Shown one piece after another: positions 1 through 10,783 of a DNA stretch of 64,000 nt. The position numbers and the translations under genes are program-made. The notes under the pieces are model-generated. The model was not told the origin of the DNA, ran no database searches, and saw only the letters and a list, made by a program, of their open reading frames with translations. How positions within the stretch are numbered: position 1 is the first letter of the stretch; every line of letters begins with the position of its first letter. The DNA lies in NCBI GenBank assembly GCA_964036295.1, contig OZ038466.1, positions 14,976,001 to 15,040,000 of the forward strand. The letters are read 5' to 3'. The DNA is from Plumapathes pennacea. Lineage: Eukaryota; Cnidaria; Anthozoa; Antipatharia; Myriopathidae.

Positions 1-3000
1 ACACCCTCCCTCCAAAAACAATTTATTGCATGGCATACCTGCAAACAGAAATTTCCCTCCAGTGTGACGATTTGCTCATTTGAGATATTATCAGGAAGGC
101 ATGGCCTGTCTATTTCTTGCATATCTGCTAGCAACCACTGACCAAGGCCAAACTGACCTAGCTGATGTGAGGACAAGAGCCAGACAGAACAAGACTAAAA
201 TGTCAGCAGTTCTTTCTGTACTGTACTGTACGTTATACTGTAAACAAAAAACAACTGTGAAATCAGACGAAGAAAAAGTTCCAAGCCTATGATAAATGGG
301 ATCATCAAAAGTGCATGACACCTGGTGATAGATGTCTATTAAATTCCTCGTTCTACTATTAAACACTGCAGCGTAATTGCGACTGAAGCCTTCCAAAATT
401 GGTGCGTGCATTTGAACTGGCCGTCAAAGTGATTTGATTTGACGGTGGTGGGGGGGTGTCGACATGTTTTAAATTTTTCCAGCTAGTATTTACCTGCGCT
501 ATTAAATTCATATAAAAGAGAAAAACAGCATCTTTAAAAATGGTGCCCTCTCCCTAGCCTGCGTGCAAACGTTCTATATCCCCGCTATAAAGTCTTCACG
601 TCGGCCATTTTGAAAGCTTCATCGTTGGTGTCGTGGCCAACACGTCCTCCTCGTAAAAAACCCCATGGAGACAATTCACAAACACGCTGGGATTAGCCGC
701 ATGAGACAATTCAAAGCACCTAAACCCGCCTGGGTGGAATTGTGGGATAAAGTTATCTGCTTCATCAAAATGGCCGCCTCTCGTGGCATGCAAGCGTTTT
801 CTAGATTTATCAACAGACGCTGTTGCCGATCGCTACAACCTTATCGAGAGTAGAAAAGAAGTCCAGGAAAGAATCTCATAACAGATGCGACGATGATGGT
901 AGCGCAACTTCTTCGGGTAAGGCGGTCAAACGACTTGTAAATGCTCGTTTGTAGCAGTAGGCCACTGCGTCATGTAGGCTGGATATCTCTTGAGAACGCT
1001 TGCCTTTCACGTTCGATGTGCGACAAGAGCGCGAGAGCTACAGTGTGACATAAACATAACTAGGTAAGAAAATATTTTATGCTAATATGTCACACTGTGA
1101 CTTTTTTGTCATTTATGCTTATGCTTCCATTTATGCTTATGTTTTTGTTGTACATGTAAACTAGTCCTATCAGCTCACAAATAGCTACATGTTGCTGTTT
1201 CCATCAGATGCTACTTTTTTTATTTTTTAATGTCATTCATTGACGCATTACCCTTATTTTTCTCTTTTCTGAAGATCTTTTGGATGAAGCTTTGGAGTCC
1301 TGTGTTGACATGAGTGGCAATGACAAATAAAACGTTGTTCCTGGAATTCCAGAATGTCAGCATTGTGAAATAACTGGGACAACTGCCAAGAGGAATATTG
1401 CTTCCAAACATGATTAAAATGAAATGAGAATGAAGAACTTATCTGAACTCTGTAAAAATCTTAGGCTTTTGTGCAAAATAGGACTGCACTTTATTTGTTT
1501 GTACATTGACTCAGTATGAAAGGAAAATTTAGACTTGCCTTGTATTAAGTGGGTGCTGTAATGCCTGACTCACAAAAGGTCAAATTGAGGTTTAAGTTTT
1601 CATAATTTTTCACATTTGTTTATACAAGGCTGGCATCGAATTTAAATTAAAAGAACGACATAACAGAATGACTACCTTATTACCTATGGTGGTGGGAATA
1701 TTCTATCTTATCCTTAAATGCTAAGATTTTGTATTGGTTTTGACTTTGTTTTAAGTACATTCATGTTTCTGATCCTGTGTTCCATTTCTGGATGACTTTC
1801 GAAAACCAAAATAAAGCAGTTATGCATAAGAAACACTTTCGGCCAACCGAAAGCCAAGGAAATCGCGTTTAGTTTTACTCTAAAGAAGAAATCAGTCAAC
1901 AGTGGGCATGAAAATATCGCAATCTGGTTTTTCTATTTCCATTTAAAAGAAAGGGTGTGTTAGTCATGCAGTGCCGAGGTACTGTAACAGATCTTTATCG
2001 CGGTAATGATAGCTTATGTAAAACTTGGAACAAAGATGAAATTATGACACACAGCTGGAAAGAGCATATTTACTCAATTCAGACTCATAAACTAAAATGT
2101 TGCAAAGCACCACTAAAGTTTCAAGCTGCAGTTTCTAGTTACGTTTTATGCCATTTGTCGGAAAAACGAAGAAAACCTAAATGTTTATAGCTGCGCGCAA
2201 AGTGAATCAAAAGTTTGTCAAAGATCAAAAAGTGGATAACAGATATTAAGCGCATGTTACTAGAGAGTATAAGCTCCTTGGTGTGCGTGGATCGCACACC
2301 TCCGAGGCAAAAAAAAATTACTACACAGTGCACTGCAAAGACTGTAAACTTCCTAAATGAAACAAAATGCTATAAAATGAATCTAGTATCAAAGTGAGTT
2401 TAACAGATGAAAGAAGCGATCTCATCGAAAAGGAGAAGGAATATATAAAATGGGGCGCCGGTTTTGATACAAAAACTTTAGCTACCCCAAATCCGAAGTT
2501 TTTCGTGTAAAATATTGTGGGCGCGGCTTGCACCTACAAATGTATCTAGAGGGTGATACATGTCGCACTGCTCAACCAAACGTTTTTAATATTTGCTTGC
2601 TGTGTATGCCACTATAATTTCAAAGGATGAGATATCAATTGGGCGACGGAGATATTTGTAAAATTCGAGTGGAATGGTAGCTCACCTTTCTTTTTTTCAT
2701 TTATAGATCGATCAAAAACAGGTTTTTCACCGCCTTGCCGAAGATGCATGCGCTAATACAGCGTCGGTGAAAGTCAAAGGACAAGCGACAGAGATATTTG
2801 TTAAATTCGAGTGTAATGATGCTGGAGTTGATCAAGCATTGCGTTTCTTGGAGTACGGCTTAGTCACAGCCACGACAATTTTTCCCCAACCCCCACCCCC
2901 TCACAAACCAAATATGACGGCATATTTAACCCTCGTTCATGTCGTGCTAGGAAGAGTTTGGACAATCCTGAAATGATTTACGGTATGTACATTTCTCATA

Positions 3001-4720
3001 CGATATACGTCAGGCCAATATAGCGTTTGTAACTACCTGATTATATAGTCTCATAAATTGTTGGTATTTCCTTTCGATGGGGTGGGGTGAGGACTGACGG
3101 TGCCAAATTGTCGATTTTGCTCGAAAAAGGGATGAAATGCCTTTTCTTCAGACGCTACAGTGTACAAAACACGGAAAGAACCGCATAGTACGTAGAAAAT
3201 GGATTTGAGTGTTGTATGCGAAATAATCGTTTTTTTGCAATGAACCGGGTGAAACTCTTTGAGTTGAGACGCTACAGTGCAGGAAATAAAGACAAATGCG
3301 CATAAAAATTAAAAAGAAGGCGATATAGCAGCAGTTATAGAAAATAATCACGTTTCTTGCTTTGAACCAGATGAAATTTCCTGCTATTTCCTGCTATTAC
3401 GTACATTGACCGAAGCACGGGCAAAATCGCATTAAACGTTGAAATGATCAATTAGAGTCTGAATTGGCGGGTAGGAAGCTTTCAGAGAGTTTGAGGAAAT
3501 TACTTTGGTCCTCAGCATTTATACCATACGCTAGGAGGCTAGACTCCATTGAGTATTCTCGTAATGTAGATTTGGAATGCTTATGGATGTGTAGGGGTTT
3601 CCTACTCTCGGTCCCTCTGGCACAGTTTATAGCCACCGGGTATGTGCTTTACTATAATAAACATAAATAATCAGTCAGAAAACTGCAGCTTTTGTAAATC
3701 TTTTTGCTTTAAACCTATTGATATCACCAAAAAAATAAGGAATTATTTTGACCACTTCTTGCAAATAGTAGGTTGACCAACCGGCGACATAAACGTGGCT
3801 AGGGGTTGTCGGTGTAATATTGTCACTAGGCGTAACCTTTTTATACGCAAAATTCTTCAAGAACAATCTTGCTCTAAAGACATCCAGAGCGATCACACCT
3901 TTGAGTTCCTGTAAGCATTTATTAAGCATTAATTGTACTGAAGTTATCAGGTTCAAGATTTCCGAGGGCTTGAATTTTGAGTTTGGGTACAGTTTTTCAA
4001 TTCATTAACGGTAACCGATGCCGGATTACCGGCTTACGACTGATTGAAGGAAATTGGCCCAAAACAAGTAGTGTCGGGGACTGGGGCTCACGAATTTATA
4101 ATTAGTTTAAGTTTATCGGTGATTTAAGAATGTTAATAGTGATAACTAATGATCAATAGCCAATAAGAAAGCAAGAGATGTAGCAGTAAGGCATCTATAA
4201 CCACGAGGTTAGACGGAACAGTGCGCGACAGAGAAGTGAGCGAGCGAGTGATTTGTATACGTGTGGTCGAAGTCCAAGTGATTAAAGTGATTAAAGTTTT
4301 ATGGAAATTAGCGTTTGGGAGGCGAACAATCAACCTCCGAGCTTACGATGGTGAGAATCCAATAAAACTAAGTCACTAAAACCAAGGCTATAGCAAACAA
4401 ATCTGACTTCCCCTCAAATATATATCAACCAAATGCCACTTGCGAGGTTGCAAAAAACTATCAAAACGGCGCAAGGTGTCAAGCAATGTGTTTTGGGATG
4501 TGGGGATCTTCAATTCTTACTGGCAGTGAAGCATCTACCTTAACATCCACAGAACCTTCCAGCATATTTGCGGCTTCTGTTGCGGACAAAAAGCGGATTT
4601 GAAGGTTGCTCCGCGCGTAGTCATAGACAACATTCTCCAACCTTTGCAATTTCGCATAAGGTACTCCCAAGAAGCTGACAGAGCTACTTTCCACAGGCAT
4701 GAAACATTTTAACAGCCACG
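1..4720. other. Host intergenic/repeat DNA without a supportable gene
   Basis: Both strands carry only short open frames of 60-110 codons with no recognisable domain, frequent overlap on opposite strands and no consistent codon pattern. A 73-codon minus-strand frame at 4479-4700 is the most protein-like, but I cannot assign it to a family. The region holds small imperfect repeats: two copies of a ~115-bp unit around 3150-3376 that both start with AGACGCTACAGTG, and a short repeat at about 2645-2680 and 2784-2825. A segment at about 1405-1560 recurs inverted at about 28025-28165. I read the stretch as old repeat-derived host DNA. Confidence 0.5.
1405..1560 (+). repeat. Dispersed repeat, inverted partner at ~28025-28165
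   Basis: The segment containing GTGCAAAATAGGACTGCAC, then a (A/T)-rich stretch, then TGTACATTGACTCAGT is found in reverse complement near 28025-28165, with substitutions and small gaps. The two copies are 26 kb apart. The family is not identified; the partner lies about 260 bp beyond a Merlin-type transposase fragment, so a non-autonomous DNA transposon is possible. Confidence 0.5.
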
Positions 4721-5370
4721 CTTAATCCAGCCTTCGCTTCACTACTTATGTGTTTCCTTTTATTAACTCAATACGTTTCTTCTATCAGGCTTTCGAGTAT
4801 TCGTGCTCTGTAACAAATATAAAATTGAAAGCGAGGAATGTCATACAAAAGATGTTTTACAATATTATTGCGGTTTTGTTCACAGTGTGTTTAGTCCATT
4901 TGTGACTACAAACTCAATCCTCAGAATTATTTCGGTGTATTTTTCATTTCTGGTATTTAATGGCCATTGCGAAACAAAGGCTACATGATCGAATGAAAGA
5001 AACACTTCAACAGGCAATGTACGATACGCAGAAGAACTTTATGAGGCAACAGATGTCATGTACAGAGTAAAGCATAAAGCGTCATTGTTTTACGGCTAAA
5101 GCTCACCGTAGCTTTGGTTTCTGTTTTCGCCCTGTTATCTTCCCAAAAGTATTTCGTGTCGCCACAGAAAGTATCGTCGGGACTAAATACTTATCGGCGA
5201 CATAGATATTTGCAATCCTCCAGCGGTATCCATCAAACAATTGTTTACGGCTATTCTCAAAGCTTCCGCGCTGAACGCGAGCCAAAATCTTTTCCTAAAA
5301 TCCAGTTTATCCGTGCACATTCCACAGAGCCAAATGGCGTTGAGTTTGGATGGGATGCAGTTAACTTTTT
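4721..5370 (+). repeat. Host repeat family R, copy A (empty-site paralog of element 1 target)
   Basis: About 640 bp, followed directly by a second tandem copy that starts at 5371; a third copy is at 30237-30785. The copies share long near-identical stretches, for example the segment reading MAIAKQRLHDRMKET. In copy A the small frame stops after MSCTE, whereas copy C keeps it open for 77 codons. Copy A carries the uninterrupted sequence GTTTACGGCTATTCTCAAAG (about 5244-5263), the pre-insertion form of the site in copy B occupied by element 1. Confidence 0.75.
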
Positions 5371-5866
5371 CGCTTCACTACTTATGTGTTTTCTTTTATT
5401 AACTTAATACGTTTTTCCCATCAGGCTTTCGAGTATCCGTGTTCTGCAACAAATATAAAATTGAAAGCGAGGAATGTCACACGAGAGATGTTTACAATAT
5501 CATTGCGGTTTTGTTCACAGTGTGTTCAGTCCATTTGTGACTGCAAACTCAATCCTCAGAATTATTTCGGTGTATTTTTCATTTCTGGTATTTAATGAAC
5601 ATTGCGAAACAAAGACTACATGATCGAATGAAAGAAACACTTTAACAGGCAATGTACGATACGCAGAAGAATTTTATGAGGCAACAGATGTCATGTACAG
5701 AGTAAAGCATAAAGCGTCATTGTTTTACGGCTAAAGCTCACCGTGCCTTTGGTTTCTGTTTTCGCCCTGTTACCTTCCCAAAAGTATTTTGTGTCGCCAC
5801 AGAAAGTATCGTCGGGACTAAATATTCATCGGCGACAGCGGTATCCATCAAATATTTGTTTACGGC
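5371..5866 (+). repeat. Host repeat family R, copy B (left part)
   Basis: Tandem duplicate of copy A, identical in layout but cut at TTTACGGC by element 1. The missing right part (starting ACGGCCATTCTCAAAG) resumes at 18845 and runs to about 18967, where it loses similarity to copy A. The break and resumption define the insertion point of element 1 precisely. Confidence 0.8.
5862..5866. repeat. Left target-site duplication of element 1 (ACGGC)
   Basis: ACGGC precedes the AGTAGTAG terminus and is repeated at 18845-18849 after the inverted terminus. If the last T of the right TIR is counted as target the duplication is TACGGC (6 bp, the usual Polinton length), so the exact length is ambiguous by one base. 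Confidence 0.75.
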
Positions 5867-6177
5867 AGTAGTAGTAAAGTAAGGCTTCTAGCTCACACTT
5901 CATCCCACCTCACCTCACCTCATGGTGTGTAGTAAAATAAATTGATTTTAATAAAATGACTTAAGGACTCGATAGGTAAGTTAAAAGTATGTCTACCTTA
6001 AGCGAGCTAAGAAAAGGAATTGCAAAGGAGGTGGATATTAAGGGCAGATGGAAGATGAACAAGACAGATCTTTTGGAGGCAATTTCAAGAGCGCAAAGTC
6101 AAGGAAAGATTGATAAGCCGAGGCCAAGGCCAGTACCTAAGCCGAGGACTATTTTTCCTGAAGGAGTTAGGCCCATT
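5867..6177 (+). repeat. Element 1 left terminal inverted repeat
   Basis: Matches the reverse complement of 18534-18844 with a handful of substitutions and no net length change: the ATG lies 122 bases inside both ends. The TIR includes a CACCTCACCTCACC stretch, ~120 bp of presumptive promoter, the start codon and the first 63 codons of an open frame. Similarity ends abruptly within codon 63, where the left and right genes become unrelated. Confidence 0.9.
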
Positions 6178-6906
6178 AGGAGAAAAGAATATAAGCGTTG
6201 TGAACATGGAAGGATTAAGTATGATTGTAAAGATTGTGGCAGATCAGCAATTTGCGAACACAATAATTATAGGAGGGTTTGTAAAAAATGTGGCGGTTCA
6301 TTGATTTGTGAACATAATAGAAAGAGATATGTTTGTAAAGATTGTGGCGGTTTAGGAATTTGTGAACATCGTAGAAGAAAATATTTGTGTAAAGATTGTA
6401 AAGGGAAGGGTATTTGTGAACATAATAGAAGAAGATACTTTTGCAAGGATTGCAATGGAAAGGGCATTTGCGAACACAATGTAGTAAGATATTTATGTAG
6501 AGATTGTAAAGGAAAAGGAATTTGTGAACACAACATAGCAAGACATGATTGTAGAGATTGTCATGGAAAAGTTATTTGTGTACATAATAGAAGAAAGTAT
6601 TTATGTAAAGATTGTAACGGGAAAGGCATTTGTAAACATAATAAGGAAAAATAGTTGTGTAGAGATTGTGCAGGAAAAGGCATTTGTAAACATAATGAAA
6701 GAAAATATTATTGTTGGGATTGTAATGGAAAAGGTATTTGTGAACATGGAAGGAGAAAGTATGCTTGTATGGATTGTAAAGACTATAACGGGTCAATAAT
6801 TTGTTAACAAAATAGGCGAAGATATTATTGTAAGGAATGTAAGGGAAAAGGTATTTCTGAACACAATGAGAGAAGAAATGAGTGTGAAAAATGTAAGGCT
6901 AAATAA
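5989..6906 (+). pseudogene. SAP-like domain fused to a zinc-knuckle repeat array (broken)
   Basis: The first ~63 residues are encoded in the TIR and contain a SAP/Rho-N-like helix pair (LSELRKGIAKE, KTDLLEAI) followed by a Pro/Arg/Lys-rich linker. From about residue 68 a repeat of 18 residues begins, pattern ICEHNRRRYxCKDCxGKG, each unit supplying Cys and His ligands of a small zinc knuckle. About eleven to twelve units can be followed. A TAG at 6652-6654 ends the open frame after 221 codons, and a TAA at 6805-6807 interrupts it again, yet the repeats continue in the same frame to the final TAA at 6904-6906. Similar CEH/CKDC repeats occur in some giant-virus and algal proteins; DNA or RNA binding is an inference. 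The N-terminus equals that of the PolB gene at the other end, so this is a TIR-made chimera. Confidence 0.75.
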
Positions 6907-7190
6907 TTTATAACGATTTTGTTACGAATTGAAAATCACTTAAGATTTTGTAAATACATAACAAAAAGAATAAAAATGGGAGATTTGAAAACTGAAAACT
7001 TAAGATTTACTGATTTTGAGACGAAGAAGAACAAGAAAGGTGAAAAATTTTTGTTGTTGAAAAAACCAGACGCGTCGGGTAAATAAATAAGGATTTTGTA
7101 ACTTTAGTGTGTTTCTTAACGAAACCATCACCAAACAGATCCACCGACAACTAAAGCGATTGAAGCCAATCTTTCTTCTGCTAGCCACTT
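6907..7190. other. Intergenic gap in element 1
   Basis: AT-rich spacer between the zinc-knuckle array and the convergent minus-strand gene. I see no open frame of note and no clear hairpin. Confidence 0.4.
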
Positions 7191-7709
7191 TTAAGCCTGT
7201 TTAGAAGTCGTAAAAGTGAGTGTTTCATTCATGAAAACATTTTTCATTTTCGCAACAAAGAACTTTTCAGGCGTGACGTAAAGTTTCAAATCTGTCGGAA
7301 CTGGTTTAGTGGAATGATTGAAAGGAGTGGGATGGAGGCTATAAGTTTCCGTAGTCAATAATAATGAGAATGGAAATAAAACTCTTCTTCCCAAATCTTC
7401 TTTCAAGTCTTCTGAAAATCTTTCTGGGTTCACTAAAACGTTTACATCGGCCCAGATGTCTCTTGTGACTCCAGGCCCATTAGCAGTATCTTTCCATGAT
7501 GTAATAAATTTTCCGACTGCGTCATATTCGTAAAATTTTTCACCTTTCGCGTCAGGGAAATGTTTCTTGAACATATCATAAGCCTTTTTCTTTTTCATGA
7601 GCCACTCTTGCATGTTTACTTTTGGAAACATTTTATGAAAAATGGCAGATTCATCTGAACTTACTGCTCTTAGTTTATCTCTTTCGCTGAGTATTGCTTT
7701 CTTGCTCAT
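7191..7709 (-). CDS. Unrecognised Polinton protein, 172 aa
   Basis: Intact frame from ATG (MSKKAILSERD) to stop. Charged, mostly soluble, with no membrane segment or motif I recognise. It is the last gene of the minus-strand morphogenesis cluster of element 1. A perfect hairpin (7710-7733) abuts its start codon. Position next to capsid-associated genes suggests a virion or host-interaction role, but this is only inference. Confidence 0.55.
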   Translation of the reverse strand: MSKKAILSERDKLRAVSSDESAIFHKMFPKVNMQEWLMKKKKAYDMFKKHFPDAKGEKFYEYDAVGKFITSWKDTANGPGVTRDIWADVNVLVNPERFSEDLKEDLGRRVLFPFSLLLTTETYSLHPTPFNHSTKPVPTDLKLYVTPEKFFVAKMKNVFMNETLTFTTSKQA

Positions 7710-7733
7710 GTTTCGTATTTTTTAATACGAAAC
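7710..7733. terminator. Intergenic hairpin, 10-bp stem
   Basis: GTTTCGTATT, loop TTTT, AATACGAAAC: perfect palindrome immediately upstream of the ATG at 7709 and downstream of the preceding minus-strand gene. Its position at a gene junction suggests an mRNA 3'-end or processing signal for the upstream gene. Confidence 0.6.
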
Positions 7734-7799
7734 AATAAACTTTTAAATAATATTTTCATATACTGATGGAGCGCTTGGTTCCAGTCTTTGGTTTATATC

Positions 7800-8465
7800 T
7801 CGAGTTCTAATGCTAATGTTTATGTTAATATCTAACTTATCTAATAAGTCTTCAAAAGTTCTTTTGTCGATGTTCAAGAAGTTTTCGATTGTTGAAGGCG
7901 TTTCAAAAGTTCTTCTGTCAAATCTCTTATGCTTTGCGATCTTTTTAGCGTTCCTTCCTTTTTTGGAACTTTAAGAATTTCGTTTCTTTGTGATTCATAA
8001 TTATTTCGTTCGTCATTCACTTTCCTAAACTCTTCCTAAGAGACTTTTTCATCTGAAAGTGCTTTATTAACCATTTCATGAATGCTGCTAATTTTTGATT
8101 GACCAAGCGATATTAGTTTTTCGTAAATCGTTAATTTTCTTATAGCTTCCTTGTCAAGAGCGATAGTCACGAGAGATGTTGCTCCTAAGAGCGCGCCGAC
8201 TCCGATGAGAGGTGCACCAACAATAACACCAAAACCAGTCCCTGAAACGCCAGCTCCAGATACTGATAAAACTTAAGCGCCAGCCGATGAAAATATGTTT
8301 ACTGTTCTAAGTCTAGAATGTTTTTTTAATTTTTCGCTTCTCTTCTTGGTATCACTTTCCAAGTTTTCCTTCATTGTTTCGAGAATTCTTGAGCGAAAGC
8401 GTTAGAGTCCGTTGGAATATCAGGGTACAATTTTTCTTTGAGAATACCTTCACTCATTTTGTTAA
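7800..8465 (-). pseudogene. Small membrane protein of the cnidarian Polinton type (broken)
   Basis: Reading the minus strand from about 8460, a start MSEGILKEKLYPDIP is followed by frameshifts and stops; a glycine-rich hydrophobic stretch (GFGVIVGAPLIGVGALLGAT) is then followed by a helical segment containing KISSIHEMVNKALSDEKVS and EEFRKV. This hydrophobic hairpin plus a '...sKAL.D..iS..EF' helix is a layout I recall from many cnidarian Polinton proteins; the 172-aa protein at 55717-56235 of element 2 has the same plan. At least one frameshift and two in-frame stops break it. Role unknown, possibly a virion membrane or lysis protein. Confidence 0.55.
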
Positions 8466-8488
8466 AGTTCACTTTATACTCTCTTAAA

Positions 8489-8891
8489 TTAATTCTCGGT
8501 GTGATGAATGATAACTTGGATGAATGATTCCTTTTTATCATCGTTCGATAAGCTTTTATCTCTTAGAAAGAAAATTTCTATAAGGAATTCATCTATTTTC
8601 GATGGATTTATTGGAATCATTCTGACGGATTTGTCGTTTTTAATTAGCAACATGGTTGTCGTTTGTCTAACTATTTCAAGGGTACCGTCAAAATCAATTC
8701 TCTTGATGTTTGTGATGTTAAATCTGTCGTCTATCAAACCACATCTTATTGCCATGGCTGAGTTAATGTAAGAGAAATCACAAAAGAACTCAATAAACTT
8801 TGCTCCTCAAAAATTTTTAGCAAGTATTACTTTGGATTTAACACCATCATCATTTTTGATGGCTCTTCCTACTAACTCCAGGAGGTTTTAA
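8489..8891 (-). pseudogene. Unrecognised element-1 protein (broken)
   Basis: The open part from ATG at 8755 gives 88 codons (MAIRCGLIDDRFNIT). The same frame continues upstream to about 8891 as plausible protein (LLELVGRAIKND...) but is cut by a TGA, so the ATG at 8753-8755 is probably internal to an older, longer gene. Beta-rich sequence with no recognised motif. Confidence 0.45.
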
Positions 8892-8924
8892 TTTCAATAA
8901 AAAATGTCTGATACATATTTACAT

Positions 8925-9842
8925 TTATTTTTTCTTATTCTTAAATTGTTCAATGACAAAAGTTACGACGAGAAGAATCAATAACCAAGCGTGTTTCGAT
9001 AGAAAACCGATAGCTTCTTCAGCGGCCTTAAACAAAAAGCTAACTATTGCTCCAACCATTCCAGGAAGAATCCCAGCCCACTTTTTTCCAATCTCTTTAA
9101 GTCCATCTCCAGGACCTTTTGCAACCTTTGATAAACCTGCTTTGAGATTTGATACGATAACTCCAATTATAGTTCCTACAGCTGCTAAAACACCAACGAC
9201 TGACAAGCCATATTTTTTAAAGATTGCCTTAACTCGATCTTTCAAAGACATTCTTTCTTCGATAATTTCGTTTACTCGCTCTATCTCTTGATCCTGTAGA
9301 GATAGTTCTTCTATCTCTTCATCAATTCTTTCTTTCGCGGATCCAGAGGTTTCCGGTCTTCGTTCTCTAAGACTCTTAATTTTTTCCTGAACTTCTGATC
9401 TCATTAGTTCATTGTCTTTGATGACTTTTTCTGTAGGTGGGCCGAGACTATTCTTTATCGTTTTTGGAAGTTTCTCATTCAACTCTCCATTGCGCCCAAA
9501 TAGACTATGATACTTTCCAGTTAATCTATTAAGTTTTACGACAACGTCACCATAGTCACCCAATTTAGCCGTGAATGGGGATGTTTTTGGGTTGAACCTA
9601 GGAAACTTGGCTTTAACCCTATCCCAAGCTTCGTCACGTCCTCTTTCCTTTGGTATTAATGGATCTGTTTCTGAATCACCACCAAATGATGTTTCTTCAG
9701 TATCGTGAGTATCATGACGATGAAAAGGATTCAAAGGTGTTTCGTGAGAACTAGTTGGTCTCATTGGAATTTCTTCACCATCCCCATCTCCGTCATGTGT
9801 ACTAGGATCAAAAGGATTTTCATCTGGATCTATTTCTGCCAT
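8925..9842 (-). CDS. Polinton/adintovirus virion-associated membrane protein, 305 aa
   Basis: Intact frame. Residues 1-75 are acidic and Pro/Gly/His-rich, with NPFDPSTHDGD and NPFHRHDTHD. Residues ~90-205 are charged helices, and the last 100 residues carry three hydrophobic segments: GLSVVGVLAAVGTIIGVIVS, a KKWAGILPGMVGAIVSFLFK segment and HAWLLILLVVTFVIEQF. This C-terminal plan (KYG... IGKK..LPG..G.IVSFLFK.A..AIGFL..H.WLLIL) is one I recall from proteins common to cnidarian and fish Polintons. It is one of the few undamaged genes of the element. Probable membrane protein of the virion or infected cell; biochemical role unknown. Confidence 0.7.
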   Translation of the reverse strand: MAEIDPDENPFDPSTHDGDGDGEEIPMRPTSSHETPLNPFHRHDTHDTEETSFGGDSETDPLIPKERGRDEAWDRVKAKFPRFNPKTSPFTAKLGDYGDVVVKLNRLTGKYHSLFGRNGELNEKLPKTIKNSLGPPTEKVIKDNELMRSEVQEKIKSLRERRPETSGSAKERIDEEIEELSLQDQEIERVNEIIEERMSLKDRVKAIFKKYGLSVVGVLAAVGTIIGVIVSNLKAGLSKVAKGPGDGLKEIGKKWAGILPGMVGAIVSFLFKAAEEAIGFLSKHAWLLILLVVTFVIEQFKNKKK

Positions 9843-9872
9843 TTTCGTATGATTTTAGTCATCATACGAAAA
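9842..9872. terminator. Intergenic hairpin, 12-bp stem
   Basis: TTTTCGTATGAT, loop TTTAGTC, ATCATACGAAAA: a perfect 12-bp stem overlapping the first base of the ATG at 9842 and lying at the 3' end of the upstream minus-strand gene. It resembles the hairpin at 7710-7733 in placement and partly in sequence (TTCGTAT). Confidence 0.65.
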
Positions 9873-10289
9873 CATTAAGTCAATATATTTTTGAGACGCC
9901 ATAAGTCAAACCAGCTACAGTTAATACTGTGAATATCATCTCTCCATTCTTTTGGTCTTTGCTTGGTGAATAATAATCATTGAAATTAGGTTATCTTAAA
10001 TTTTCATCCGGATGAGTTTCAGTATAGGCCTTTAATGCCTCATCTGCGCTTTTAAAATTATACGAAGCGTTTTCTTTGTCTTTTTCTTGTTGTTCTCTCC
10101 AAAGTTCTATTTTTCTCATTTTTTCTTCCAATTGTTGTAATCTTTTTCGTATTTCTCAATAGCCAAATCGTGCCTCTTTCTTTCTTCGTCTTGATCATTG
10201 CCTGACAAAAACTTTGCCAAGTAACTGCCGCCAATTAACGTACCTGCGTTTAATATCGCACCAATAGCTACGGTTAAAAATGTTGCCAT
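9873..10289 (-). pseudogene. Polinton accessory protein with RHDLA motif (broken)
   Basis: Starts at the ATG at 10289 with MATFLTVAIGAILNAG, a hydrophobic N-terminus, then ERKRHDLAIEKYEKDYNNWKKK and a stop. A second frame continues with IELWREQQEKDKENASYNFKSADEALKAY, and a third carries SKDQKNGE followed by a hydrophobic tail. The order (hydrophobic start, RHDLAlEq, coiled coil, PSeaQKNGEl, C-terminal hydrophobic helix) is that of a small protein I recall as very common in cnidarian Polintons. At least two frameshifts inactivate it. Function not known. Confidence 0.6.
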
Positions 10290-10318
10290 TCTTTTTAGAA
10301 TGGTAACTTTAACTCCTT

Positions 10319-10505
10319 ATATCAATAATCCAGCGGTGAAACCAAAAAATGTCATTGCAATGCCTGATATGTCATAAGTATTAGTATTCTCTATTATGAC
10401 CCCACTCAAATCCTTCATTGGTATCTGGTTTGTATTCAATAAATCAATAAGGCTTTTTCCAAGCAAAAACCCACATACTGTTGCACCTATGAGATCTTCA
10501 GTTTT
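10319..10505 (-). pseudogene. Remnant of a small membrane protein
   Basis: A frame without a usable start reads GATVCGFLLGKSLIDLLN ... MTFFGFTAGLLI and stops. Two hydrophobic stretches suggest a small membrane protein like its neighbours. Upstream stops leave no ATG, so I treat it as a remnant. Confidence 0.35.
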
Positions 10506-10522
10506 TAATTATTTTCATTTTC

Positions 10523-10738
10523 TTAAGTCGGAATAATTTTTTGATCTATGTAATCTCTCGCGTAGATGGCTCCAATCATAACTCCTGTCCACTCAACCGC
10601 ATTCATCAAACTCGAGGAAGGATCTGAAGTTACTGCCTTTCTTAAAGCTTTCTTCACAGCATAACCAATTCCTGCTGAAATTGCAACCAGAGCAACCGCC
10701 TCTTTTGCATTACTAACAAGTTTACTGTCACTACTCAT
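10523..10738 (-). CDS. Small membrane protein, 71 aa
   Basis: The frame opens at 10780, but the ATG at 10738 (MSSDSKLVSNAKEAV) gives a product typical of the short single-helix proteins in adintovirus clusters. Residues ~15-35 (AVALVAISAGIGYAVKKAL) form a hydrophobic helix followed by basic residues. A second weakly hydrophobic stretch (WTGVMIGAIYA) follows. Role unknown; probably virion membrane or minor capsid. Confidence 0.5.
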   Translation of the reverse strand: MSSDSKLVSNAKEAVALVAISAGIGYAVKKALRKAVTSDPSSSLMNAVEWTGVMIGAIYARDYIDQKIIPT

Positions 10739-10783
10739 TTTGAAATACGATGTGTTAATCTTTAAATCATTCCATATCAATAT

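Noticed and set aside
80..4700. Many 60-110 codon frames on both strands
   Set aside because: No domains, opposite-strand overlaps and random-like composition; consistent with chance frames in repeat DNA.
6652..6807. Read-through or alternative genetic code for the zinc array
   Set aside because: Two different stop types (TAG and TAA) interrupt it and the other genes of element 1 are also broken, so decay is simpler.
6178..6906. CRISPR-like array from regular 54-bp units
   Set aside because: Units are contiguous coding repeats without unique spacers, in a eukaryotic element.
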